Shown here in pieces: positions 1-5,890 of a DNA stretch of 9,198 nucleotides. The stretch covers positions 1 to 9,198 of the forward strand of contig JAENXG010000084.1 in NCBI GenBank assembly GCA_016649675.1, read 5' to 3'. Below the pieces are notes generated by a model that searched no databases, had not been told where the DNA came from, and saw only the letters and a list, made by a program, of their open reading frames with translations. Position 1 is the stretch's first letter; each line of letters begins with the position of its first letter. Source of the stretch: Methyloceanibacter sp. GTDB lineage: Bacteria; Pseudomonadota; Alphaproteobacteria; Rhizobiales; Methyloligellaceae. The translations under genes were made by a program, and so were the position numbers.

Positions 1-1190
1 AGGACGAGCGCCATGACGACGACCGAGACGGTCTCGCCGGTGTCCATCTCGGCCGGCAGCTGCGAGAGATAATAAAGCTCGGGCGCGAACAGGTCGGTGT
101 CGGTGACCCAGCCGATAAGCTCGCGCAACCGCTCGATATTGACGCAGACGAGCACGCCGAGCGCCAGCCCGGCGAGCGTGCCGACGATGCCGATGCTCGC
201 CCCGGTGATGAAGAAGATGCGCATGACGGCGCCGCGCGTGGCGCCCATGGTGCGCAGGATGGCAATGTCGTGACTCTTGTCCTTCACCAGCATGATCAGG
301 CCGGAGATGATGTTGAGCGCGGCGACCAGCACGATCAGAGCGAGGATGAGGAACATGACGTTGCGCTCGACCTGGAGCGCGGTGAAGAAGGTCGCGTTCC
401 GCTGACGCCAATCGCTGACATAGATGCTGGGACCGCCGGCGGTGATAATCTGCGGCGCAAGCTTGCCCACTTCGTCGGGGGAATCGAGCACGACTTCGAG
501 CACCGTGACGCTGTCAGGCTGGTTGAAATATAGCTGCGCCTCGTTGAGCGGCATGAACAGGATGCTCGCGTCATATTCGGACATGCCGATCTCGAAGATG
601 GCCACCACGGGATAGCGCTTCACCCGCGGGGCGGTGCCGAGCGCAGTTGAGGCGCCGCGTGGGGTCAGCAGCGACACCTGGTCGCCGACCTTCACATTGA
701 GCTCATTGGCAAGCCGGCTGCCGAGCGCAACCCCCGGCGCCTTGTCGAAGCCGTCAAGGGTGCCGAAGCGGATATTGTCGGAGATGGCCTTGAGCTCTTT
801 GAGGTCGGTCTCGCGCAAGCCGCGCACCAGCGCGCCGCTCGAGGTCGAGGGCGTCGAGATCATCACCTGACCCTCGACCAGGGGCAGCGCGTATTTGACG
901 CCCTGAACCCCGCGGATGCGCGTGGCCACCGCGTCGTAATCGCTGAAGTTGGCAAGGCTGTGCACCACGACGTGGCCGTTCAGCCCGAGCATCTTGTCGA
1001 ACAGCTCCTGGCGGAAGCCGTTCATCACCGCCATGACGATGATGAGCGTGGCGACCCCGAGCGAGATGCCGATAAAGGAGAAGCCCGCGATTACCGAGAT
1101 GAAGCCTTCTTTGCGGCGCGCGCGCAGATAGCGGAGCGCCACCATCCATTCGAAGGGCGCGAACGCCCGTGTGCTCGACTGCGTGCTCAT
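1..1190 (-). CDS. lolC: Lipoprotein-releasing ABC transporter permease, LolC/LolE type (3' end outside window)
   Basis: This is the permease of the Lol exporter, which, powered by the ATPase LolD, extracts mature lipoproteins from the inner membrane for LolA. The visible part is 396 residues and still open at the window edge; E. coli LolC and LolE are 399 and 414 residues, so probably only the last transmembrane helix and tail are missing. A cytoplasmic N-terminus (1-29) precedes TM1 (about 30-56), a large periplasmic domain (about 57-275), TM2 (about 278-302) and TM3 (about 325-350). The segment ALNIISGLIMLVKDKSHDIA (291-310), followed by ILRTMGAT, matches the family signature after TM2. The start at 1190 has a good ribosome site (AAGGAG, 1200-1205, nine bases away) and overlaps the proS stop as ATGA, implying translational coupling. 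Alphaproteobacteria often have a single LolC/E-like permease acting as a homodimer, so choosing C over E is a convention. lolD is expected just beyond the left edge. Confidence 0.93.
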   Translation of the reverse strand, partial: MSTQSSTRAFAPFEWMVALRYLRARRKEGFISVIAGFSFIGISLGVATLIIVMAVMNGFRQELFDKMLGLNGHVVVHSLANFSDYDAVATRIRGVQGVKYALPLVEGQVMISTPSTSSGALVRGLRETDLKELKAISDNIRFGTLDGFDKAPGVALGSRLANELNVKVGDQVSLLTPRGASTALGTAPRVKRYPVVAIFEIGMSEYDASILFMPLNEAQLYFNQPDSVTVLEVVLDSPDEVGKLAPQIITAGGPSIYVSDWRQRNATFFTALQVERNVMFLILALIVLVAALNIISGLIMLVKDKSHDIAILRTMGATRGAVMRIFFITGASIGIVGTLAGLALGVLVCVNIERLRELIGWVTDTDLFAPELYYLSQLPAEMDTGETVSVVVMALV

Positions 1191-2536
1191 GCCGCTTCTC
1201 TCCTTGCCTCGGTCGCCGAAATGACCAGGCGATTCAAAGCGGATTCGAAGGTGAGACTATGGCGGGCGCCGGTCGCGCGCTCCTTCAGCTCGACCTCGCC
1301 GGAGGCGAGGCTCTTCGGCCCGACGATGATTTGCCAGGGAAGCCCGATCAGGTCCATGGCGGCGAATTTGGCCCCTGCCCGGTCGTCGCGGTCGTCGTAA
1401 AGGACGCTCAAGCCCGCCGCCTCAAGCTTCGCATAGATATCCTCGCAGGCCGCGTCGGTGCCGGCGTCGCCGGCCTTGACGTTAATCAGGCCCACGTCGA
1501 AAGGCGCTACGGATTTCGGCCAGATGATGCCGGCATCGTCGTGGGAGGCCTCGATGATGGCGCCGACGAGCCGCGACACGCCGATCCCGTAAGAGCCCAT
1601 CTCGACCGTCACGAGCCCGCCGCCAGGCCCCTGCACGCGCGCTCCCATGGGTTCGGAATATTTCGTGCCGAAGAAGAAGATATGGCCGACCTCGATCCCG
1701 CGCGCCGTCACCCGGTCCGTCTCCGGCACCTCGCGAGCAAAACGGGCCGCATCGTGCTTCTCCGAAGTGGCGGCGTATTTGCTCGTCCAGGACTTGATCA
1801 CCGGCGAAAGGTCGGCCTCGTAATCGAGGTCAGGTCCCGGGGGCTCAAGGGCGACCAGGTCCTTGTGACAGTGGACCTCGCTCTCGCCGGTGTCGGCAAG
1901 GATGATGAACTCGTGGCTCAGATCGCCGCCGATGGGCCCGGTCTCGGCTGCCATGGGTATCGAGCGGAGGCCGAGCCGCGAGAAGGTGCGAAGATAGGCG
2001 ACGAACATCTTGTTGTAGGACCTCCGCGCAGCCTCCGGGGTGAGATCGAAGGAATAAGAATCCTTCATCAGAAACTCGCGGCCGCGCATCACGCCGAAGC
2101 GCGGCCTGATCTCGTCCCGGAACTTCCATTGGATATGATAGAGGATGCGGGGCAGCTCCTTGTAGGATTTCACGACGTCGCGGAAAATGGCGGTGATCAG
2201 CTCCTCGTTGGTCGGCCCGTAAAGCATCTCGCGCTCGTGGCGATCGTCGATGCGCAGCATCTCCTTGCCGTAGATCTCATAGCGGCCGCTCTCCCGCCAG
2301 AGCTCGGCGGGCTGGATGGTGGGCATGAGCAGCTCGAGCGCGCCGGCGCGATCCTGCTCCTCGCGCACGATCTGCTCGATCTTGCTCAACACGCGGTATC
2401 CGAGCGGTAGCCAGGAATAGATGCCGGCGCTCGATTGGCGAATGAGCCCGGCCCGAAGCATCAGCCGGTGCGAAACGATCTCGGCTTCCTTGGGATCGTC
2501 GCGGAGCAGCGGCAGAAAATAGCGGCTGAGGCGCAT
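1187..2536 (-). CDS. proS: Prolyl-tRNA synthetase, short alphaproteobacterial form
   Basis: This cytoplasmic class II synthetase attaches proline to tRNA-Pro. The protein is 449 residues. The N-terminal catalytic core shows the motif 1 region (about 37-75), the GPTNEE loop (107-112), motif 2 (FRDEIRPRFGVMRGREFLMK, 139-158) and motif 3 (GSYGIGVSR, 314-322). The C-terminal anticodon-binding domain covers about 345-440. Bacterial enzymes such as that of E. coli (about 570 residues) carry a roughly 180-residue INS domain between motifs 2 and 3 that removes mischarged alanine. Here only about 50 residues (about 223-272) fill that place, so cis-editing is presumably absent; this is the known state in relatives such as Rhodopseudomonas and Caulobacter, which use the free-standing deacylase ProXp-ala. 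The start at 2536 gives the typical N-terminus MRLSRYFLPLLRDDPKEAE. No strong Shine-Dalgarno sequence is visible before it. The stop overlaps the lolC start by four bases. Confidence 0.97.
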   Translation of the reverse strand: MRLSRYFLPLLRDDPKEAEIVSHRLMLRAGLIRQSSAGIYSWLPLGYRVLSKIEQIVREEQDRAGALELLMPTIQPAELWRESGRYEIYGKEMLRIDDRHEREMLYGPTNEELITAIFRDVVKSYKELPRILYHIQWKFRDEIRPRFGVMRGREFLMKDSYSFDLTPEAARRSYNKMFVAYLRTFSRLGLRSIPMAAETGPIGGDLSHEFIILADTGESEVHCHKDLVALEPPGPDLDYEADLSPVIKSWTSKYAATSEKHDAARFAREVPETDRVTARGIEVGHIFFFGTKYSEPMGARVQGPGGGLVTVEMGSYGIGVSRLVGAIIEASHDDAGIIWPKSVAPFDVGLINVKAGDAGTDAACEDIYAKLEAAGLSVLYDDRDDRAGAKFAAMDLIGLPWQIIVGPKSLASGEVELKERATGARHSLTFESALNRLVISATEARREAA

Positions 2537-2653
2537 GGGCAGCTTTTTCGGGCGTTAAGGGCGGATGCGGGGTGGTGCCGCCCGTGAAAGATGAGCCATG
2601 CCTGACGCGAAGGGCCTTGCCACCCCGCCGGCCGGCCCCAGAAGCGGCTAATA

Positions 2654-2675
2654 GCTTACTTTCACAAGGGTAAGC
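2654..2675. promoter_or_regulatory. Inverted repeat GCTTAC-N10-GTAAGC upstream of proS
   Basis: Two perfect six-base arms (2654-2659 and 2670-2675) are separated by ten bases. The arms lie about one helical turn and a half apart centre to centre, a geometry that suits a dimeric regulator. Read on the minus strand, a weak TTGCTT box and a TATTAG box flank the repeat with an 18-base spacer, so a bound protein could block a proS promoter here. CTTAC/GTAAG arms resemble sites I associate with HxlR-type regulators, but no such gene lies in the window. The regulatory role is inference only. Confidence 0.3.
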
Positions 2676-2873
2676 AATCCTGGGAGGGACCGCAGGTATC
2701 GCTCCAAGGGAGATGCGGCTAATTGCACACTACAGCACCATCGCGCAGCGTGTTCGCGCGGGCCACAATGGAGGCTGCCTATTCCGCAGGCAAATCGGTG
2801 CCACCGCGACGCTATGAAAATTCTTTGTTCCGCCCAGTTTAAAGCAAGCCGGCTTTGTCAAGAGCGGTCGTCA

Positions 2874-2901
2874 AGTATAAATGTTCGGCAGCCCGCCACA
2901 A
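2874..2901 (-). promoter_or_regulatory. Candidate minus-strand promoter for proS-lolC
   Basis: On the minus strand a TTGTGG box (2896-2901) and a TATACT box (2874-2879, five of six matches to the -10 consensus) are spaced by 16 bases. It would start transcription near 2867 and leave a leader of about 330 nt before proS. It is back to back with the candidate plus-strand promoter of the RNA at 2942-3175. The weak -35 box keeps confidence low; the boxes around the inverted repeat at 2654-2675 are an alternative. Confidence 0.25.
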
Positions 2902-2906
2902 TCATG

Positions 2907-2935
2907 GTGACAATTTGGCGCGGCCGCGCTAGTGT
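2907..2935 (+). promoter_or_regulatory. Candidate promoter of the plus-strand RNA
   Basis: GTGACA (2907-2912, five of six matches to the -35 consensus) and TAGTGT (2930-2935, three of six) are separated by exactly 17 bases. The following discriminator (CCCTGAC) is GC-rich. The expected start, about 2942, falls three bases before the first long-range stem of the proposed RNA, which is what makes this promoter attractive. A second possibility lies upstream, TTGTCA (2855-2860) with TATAAA (2876-2881) at a short 15-base spacing. Confidence 0.4.
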
Positions 2936-2941
2936 CCCTGA

Positions 2942-3175
2942 CACAACGTGGATCGTTCGGGACCGGTAGCGATCTCGGAGTCACGCGTTGAGATTGGACC
3001 AGGTCCAAGTCTTGGGAGGAAGTAGCTCCAGGCGCGCCAATCATGCAGGAACATGGGCGCAGCCGCTCTTAAGCCAGCAATCTCGATTGTCACTCTGACG
3101 GGAGAGCCTCGCTAGGTCTGAGGAGATAAGGAGTCACGTTACTGAAGCAAGGTCGATTCGGCCTTGCTTTTTTTT
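2942..3175 (+). ncRNA. Putative structured small RNA, family not recognised
   Basis: This plus-strand segment lies between a candidate promoter (2907-2935) and a strong intrinsic terminator (3145-3175), with no protein gene between. Nested complementary segments suggest a folded RNA: AACGTG (2945-2950) with CACGTT (3135-3140); GACC and TAGCGA (2961-2964, 2967-2972) with TCGCTAGGTC (3109-3118), leaving a two-base bulge; and a ten-pair helix 2987-2996 with 3078-3087 containing two G-U pairs. Inside are local hairpins at 3011-3032 and 3034-3060 (GCGCC and CATG arms pairing with CATG and GGCGC around the loop at 3046-3051). An alternative GATCG/CGATC hairpin (2951-2955, 2970-2974) would compete with the second helix. 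I looked for tmRNA (tag reading frame, CCA end), SRP RNA, RNase P RNA and common riboswitch cores and saw none. The elongated nested layout recalls 6S RNA, but the branched interior does not clearly fit. Boundaries are inferred. Confidence 0.45.
3145..3175 (+). terminator. Rho-independent terminator, plus strand
   Basis: An 11-pair stem (3145-3155 with 3159-3169, including one G-T wobble pair) closes a three-base loop, and a run of eight T residues spans 3168-3175. This is a strong intrinsic terminator on the plus strand. It has no matching T run on the minus strand, so it is directional. Every protein gene here is on the minus strand, so it implies a separate plus-strand transcript ending at about 3175. 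Confidence 0.85.
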
Positions 3176-3225
3176 GTCCAATTTCTCCCTTTCACCGACC
3201 CCGGGCGACTCCATCTCCATTCACT

Positions 3226-3314
3226 CGTCATGCCCCGCCGAAGGGCCGGGCATCCACGAATTTCCATCCAAAGGTCGAAGACGTGGATGGCCGGGACAAG
3301 CCCGGCCATGATGA
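3226..3314. repeat. Dispersed palindromic intergenic repeat, copy 1
   Basis: This roughly 89-base element is built of nested palindromes. The outer ends are CGTCATGCC and GGCCATGATG. The left arm is a hairpin with ATGCCC (3230-3235) and GGGCAT (3248-3253). The right arm is a perfect nine-pair hairpin with ATGGCCGGG (3287-3295) and CCCGGCCAT (3301-3309). CATCCACG (3251-3258) and CGTGGATG (3282-3289) join the arms into a longer cruciform. It resembles the REP/RIME-like elements scattered between genes in Hyphomicrobiales. It lies between the 3' end of the DUF1467 gene and the 3' end of the plus-strand RNA, where it could stop or stabilise transcripts from either side. A related copy lies at 4068-4164. 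Confidence 0.8.
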
Positions 3315-3328
3315 ATTTGTGTTTTGGT

Positions 3329-3359
3329 CGGAGCCGATAGCGTTCGCGCCCCCGCTCCG
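3329..3359 (-). other. Hairpin just downstream of the DUF1467 gene
   Basis: CGGAGC (3329-3334) and GCTCCG (3354-3359) form a six-pair inverted repeat around a GC-rich 19-base loop, starting four bases after the DUF1467 stop codon in the minus-strand sense. No T run follows, so it is not a classical intrinsic terminator. Together with the next palindrome it may protect the mRNA 3' end. Confidence 0.3.
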
Positions 3360-3362
3360 CGG

Positions 3363-3641
3363 TTACTGCACGTGCTCATAGCGGGGAAAGAACGGGATCT
3401 GATCGAGCGTAATCACGTGAAACGCGATGACCGCGTAAAGCGCGGCGAAGACGATGCTGGAGACCACCGTCGTCGCGACCATCTTCGGCAGCAGGTGCGG
3501 AGAATGCGGCGCGCTCTCCGCGTTGCCCGGCGAGGGCTTCTCTCCCGCCTCCTCGGACGTGCGCACGCCGATCGGCAGCATGGCGAAGAGCACGATCCAC
3601 CAGATGACAAGGTACATAGAGGCGGCGAAGGCGAGAGTCAT
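3363..3641 (-). CDS. DUF1467 family small membrane protein
   Basis: This 92-residue protein of unknown function has two predicted transmembrane helices, at about 5-24 and 55-77, joined by a hydrophilic, proline-rich loop containing PHSPHLLPKMVATT. The segment WWIVLFAMLPIGVRT (14-28) is what I recognise from the DUF1467 family, a short alphaproteobacterial membrane protein. The C-terminal tail (about 78-92) is aromatic and polar. The start at 3641 is well supported: a near-perfect ribosome site (AGGAGG, 3649-3654) lies seven bases away inside the end of the upstream epimerase gene, whose stop is only two bases before this ATG. The two genes are therefore almost certainly co-translated. The context does not reveal its function; a tie to the neighbouring epimerase, RNase J or complex I genes would be speculation. 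Confidence 0.85.
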   Translation of the reverse strand: MTLAFAASMYLVIWWIVLFAMLPIGVRTSEEAGEKPSPGNAESAPHSPHLLPKMVATTVVSSIVFAALYAVIAFHVITLDQIPFFPRYEHVQ

Positions 3642-3643
3642 GC

Positions 3644-4048
3644 TTAAGCCTCCTCGAGCTCGACAAGAGTCCCGCAGAAATCCTTGGGATGCAGGAATAG
3701 CACGGGCTTGCCGTGTGCGCCGATCTTGGGCTCGCCTTGGCCTAACACGCGCGCGCCTTGCGCCGTCAGCCGGTCGCGCGCGGCCTTGATGTCGGGGACC
3801 TCATAGCAGAGATGGTGGATCCCGCCATTCGGATTGCGCTCGAGGAAGGCGGCAATCGGGGACTTGTCGCCGAGCATGCCGAGCAACTCGATCTTGGTGT
3901 TGGGCAGCTCGATGAACACCGTGGTCACGCCGTGCTCGGGCTGGTCCACCTCGTCGGACACCTTGGCGCCGAGCGTGTTGCGGTAGATTTCGGTCGCGGC
4001 CTTGAGGTCCGGCACGGCAATGGCGACATGGTTCAAGCGGCCGATCAT
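3644..4048 (-). CDS. mce: VOC-superfamily protein, probable methylmalonyl-CoA epimerase
   Basis: The 134-residue protein contains paired beta-alpha-beta-beta-beta modules of the vicinal oxygen chelate (glyoxalase/bleomycin resistance) fold. Methylmalonyl-CoA epimerase interconverts the (2S) and (2R) forms of methylmalonyl-CoA, linking propionyl-CoA carboxylase to methylmalonyl-CoA mutase in the cytoplasm. Likely metal ligands are visible: H7 in LNHVAIAV, the HH pair at 78-79 in GGIHHLCYEV, and E130 in LVELEEA; a further acidic ligand may be E54 in KIELLG. The motifs GGIHH and KPVLFLHPKDFCGTLVELE, and the length, fit Mce rather than glyoxalase I, though another VOC activity cannot be excluded from sequence alone. 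The start at 4048 has GGAAGGA (4057-4063) about eight bases upstream. The gene lies 141 bases after rnj, the gap being mostly a palindromic repeat, and two bases before the DUF1467 gene. Confidence 0.88.
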   Translation of the reverse strand: MIGRLNHVAIAVPDLKAATEIYRNTLGAKVSDEVDQPEHGVTTVFIELPNTKIELLGMLGDKSPIAAFLERNPNGGIHHLCYEVPDIKAARDRLTAQGARVLGQGEPKIGAHGKPVLFLHPKDFCGTLVELEEA

Positions 4049-4067
4049 CTGTCTCGTCCTTCCAAAT

Positions 4068-4164
4068 CGTCATGCCCGGGCTCGACCCGGGCATCCACGC
4101 CGCTACGCCTCAGCAAGCGGAAAGGTCAGTGGAATGGATTGTCGGGTCAAGCCCGGCAATGACG
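4068..4164. repeat. Dispersed palindromic intergenic repeat, copy 2
   Basis: This roughly 97-base element fills most of the gap between rnj and mce. The left arm is a perfect nine-pair hairpin, ATGCCCGGG (4072-4080) with CCCGGGCAT (4086-4094) and a five-base loop. The right arm pairs ATTGTCGGG (4138-4146) with CCCGGCAAT (4152-4160), with one wobble. The ends CGTCATG (4068-4074) and CAATGACG (4157-4164) are near-complementary. It shares the layout and key words (CGTCATGCCC, GGGCATCCACG, GGG-CAAGCCCGGC) with the copy at 3226-3314, while the central spacer differs. It may end or attenuate the nuo-birA-rnj transcript before mce. The proximal end lies just upstream of the mce ribosome site. Confidence 0.82.
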
Positions 4165-4189
4165 GAGTTTTACTACAACCGACCACGCG

Positions 4190-5875
4190 CTAGAGCACCG
4201 TCAGCAGCACCGAGCACAGGGGCTTCTTGCCCCAGGCCTGGTTGACGGCGGCACGCACGCTGCGGCGCACTGCCTCACTCACAAGAGCCTGATCCTTGCG
4301 CCTCGGCTTGGGAATGCTCTCGATGGTGCCGATCGCCGCATCCCGCGCAATGGTCGCGAAGGGAATTCCTTTGGTGTCGGTCGCCGGCAGCCCGGCCAGG
4401 GCCACCTCCGGCTCGGCGAGCAAGGCCCCCTTCTCCGACAGGACCAGGGACACCGCGACCGTGCCGGCAAAGCTCAGCTTGCGGCGCTCGCGCACCTGGC
4501 CGTCATCAGCCCGAGTGATGATCGCGCCGTCGCGATAAAGGCGGCCCACCGGAACCTCGTCGATGATCGCGGCAGGGCCCGGCAGCAGCCGGATCATGGT
4601 CCCGTTCCTCGCCCGCACCACCTGCTTGACGCCGAGCCGCTCGGCAAGCTGCGCATGGGCCTCAAGATGGCGGCCCTCGCCATGCATCGGGATGGCGATG
4701 TCCGGCCTCAACCAGCTATAGAGCTGCTCGAGCTCGCCGCGGCGGGGATGGCCGGAGACATGGACCGGCGCGTCCTGGTCGGTGATCACCTCGATCTCCT
4801 TGTCAGCCAGCCCATTTTGCACGCGCGCCACGGCCTTCTCGTTGCCGGGGATGGTGCGCGAGGAGAAGATCACCCGGTCGCCCGATTCGAGCTTCACATT
4901 GGGATGCTCGCCGAGAGCGATGCGGGCCATGGCGGCACGCGCCTCGCCCTGGCTTCCGGTGCAGAGCGCCACCACCTTGTGGGACCGGAGCTGGGCGAAG
5001 GCCGTCTCCTCCAGGAACGGCAGATCGGGATCGAGATAGCCGGTGGCTTGCGCCGCCTCGATGACGCGGTACATGGCGCGGCCGACCACCACGAGGTCAC
5101 GGTCCGCGGCCCGGGCGGCATTGGCCACGGAGCGAATGCGCGCGACATTGGAGGCAAAGGTGGTGACCGCCACAAGCTGCGGCGCCTCGCGGATCAGCCG
5201 CTTAAGGGTGATCGCCACATCGGCTTCCGAGGGGGACACGCCATCGCGCACGGCGTTGGTCGAATCGCAGATGAGCGCGGCGAGCCCCTCGTCCCCGAGT
5301 GCTTTCAGCCGTGCTTGATCGGTGGGCGCGCTCGTCAGCGGGTTCTCGTCAAGCTTCCAGTCGCCGGTGTGAAGGGCAGCGCCGAGCGGCGTCCTGATGA
5401 TGACGGCCGACGGCTCGGGGATCGAGTGGGACATGCTGACAAGCTCGACGTCGAAGGGGCCGATGCTGCGGCGGCTTCCTAAAGGCATGACTTCGAGGGG
5501 AAATCCATTCAGGCGACCGCTCTCCGCGAGCTTCGATTTGAGCATCTCGGCAGTAAAGGGCGTGGCGTAGACCGGGACGCCGCCAAGCTGCGGCCAGAGA
5601 TCGACGACCGCGCCGTAATGATCCTCATGAGCATGGGTGAGCAAGAGGCCCGCAATGTTGTGCCGTTCCTCCTCGAGGAAGCGGATGTCCGGGAGAATGA
5701 CGTCGATACCCGGCTCAAAGTCGCCGCCGAAGGTGATCCCCATGTCGACAATGAGCCACTCGCGCGCGCCGTCTCGCCCATAGCCATAGAGGTAGAGGTT
5801 CATGCCGATCTCGCCCACGCCGCCGAGCGGCACGAAGACGAACTCGGCCTCCTTTCGATCAGATTTTCGAGACAT
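4190..5875 (-). CDS. rnj: Ribonuclease J (metallo-beta-lactamase/beta-CASP nuclease)
   Basis: RNase J is a cytoplasmic 5'-3' exonuclease and endonuclease acting in mRNA decay and rRNA maturation; in Sinorhizobium meliloti it is needed for 5' maturation of 16S and 23S rRNA. The 561-residue protein has the zinc-binding motif HAHEDH (81-86), further metallo-beta-lactamase motifs around HSIPE (150-154), HTGDWK (169-174) and CDSTN (203-207), a beta-CASP domain (about 210-350) with TGSQGE (306-311), and the closing motifs HVSGHPRR (372-379) and PMHGE (396-400). A small C-terminal domain runs from about 455 to 561. All expected catalytic residues appear present. The start at 5875 lies 15 bases after the birA stop, with only a weak GAGG upstream, suggesting coupling to birA translation. 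The start MSRKSDRKEAEFVFVPLGGV places the first conserved strand at the usual position. Confidence 0.95.
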   Translation of the reverse strand: MSRKSDRKEAEFVFVPLGGVGEIGMNLYLYGYGRDGAREWLIVDMGITFGGDFEPGIDVILPDIRFLEEERHNIAGLLLTHAHEDHYGAVVDLWPQLGGVPVYATPFTAEMLKSKLAESGRLNGFPLEVMPLGSRRSIGPFDVELVSMSHSIPEPSAVIIRTPLGAALHTGDWKLDENPLTSAPTDQARLKALGDEGLAALICDSTNAVRDGVSPSEADVAITLKRLIREAPQLVAVTTFASNVARIRSVANAARAADRDLVVVGRAMYRVIEAAQATGYLDPDLPFLEETAFAQLRSHKVVALCTGSQGEARAAMARIALGEHPNVKLESGDRVIFSSRTIPGNEKAVARVQNGLADKEIEVITDQDAPVHVSGHPRRGELEQLYSWLRPDIAIPMHGEGRHLEAHAQLAERLGVKQVVRARNGTMIRLLPGPAAIIDEVPVGRLYRDGAIITRADDGQVRERRKLSFAGTVAVSLVLSEKGALLAEPEVALAGLPATDTKGIPFATIARDAAIGTIESIPKPRRKDQALVSEAVRRSVRAAVNQAWGKKPLCSVLLTVL

Positions 5876-5890
5876 GTCGGGGCGGAAGCC

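Larger units (their letters stand above)
2537..2941. other. Gene-free upstream region of proS
   Basis: I see no convincing protein gene in these 405 bases. Two tiny frames exist (minus strand, 14 codons at 2555-2599; plus strand, 34 codons from an ATG at 2712), but neither has a properly spaced ribosome site or a recognisable product. The stretch holds the inverted repeat at 2654-2675, candidate divergent promoters around 2855-2935, and a small hairpin with TGCCT/AGGCA arms near 2777-2793. Base composition is less extreme than in the coding regions, with AT-rich patches around 2815-2885, as expected of a promoter region. Confidence 0.6.

Noticed and set aside
1169..2410. 413-codon plus-strand open frame opposite proS
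   Set aside because: It is the antisense shadow of proS in GC-rich DNA. Its translation is rich in Arg, Gly, Ala and His without any domain, while the opposite frame encodes a complete synthetase.
2555..2599. 14-codon minus-strand frame just before proS as a leader peptide
   Set aside because: It has no run of regulatory codons apart from a few prolines near its end, no ribosome site and no attenuator hairpin before proS. The prolines are tempting for a proS leader but too few to claim.
2712..2816. 34-codon plus-strand frame beginning MRLIAHYSTIAQ, and its resemblance to a decayed regulator gene
   Set aside because: The purine-rich AAGGGAG directly abuts the ATG with no spacing, no family is recognised, and length is within chance expectation.
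2881..2910. Nine-codon plus-strand frame ending in Trp-stop, as a tryptophan-type leader
   Set aside because: A single Trp codon, no ribosome site (its ATG overlaps a -10-like box), and no biosynthetic gene downstream.
2995..3035. Resemblance of GGTCC...GGAGGAAGTAGCTCC to the SRP RNA core
   Set aside because: The conserved SRP helix 8 loop and the symmetric internal loop are not reproduced; only short purine-rich words match.
4002..4193. 63-codon plus-strand frame across the rnj-mce gap
   Set aside because: Its residues are the translation of the palindromic repeat (the RHARARPGHPRR-type peptide commonly produced by such elements), not a gene.
4655..5482. 275-codon plus-strand open frame opposite rnj
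   Set aside because: Shadow frame caused by high GC at third codon positions of RNase J; low-complexity composition.
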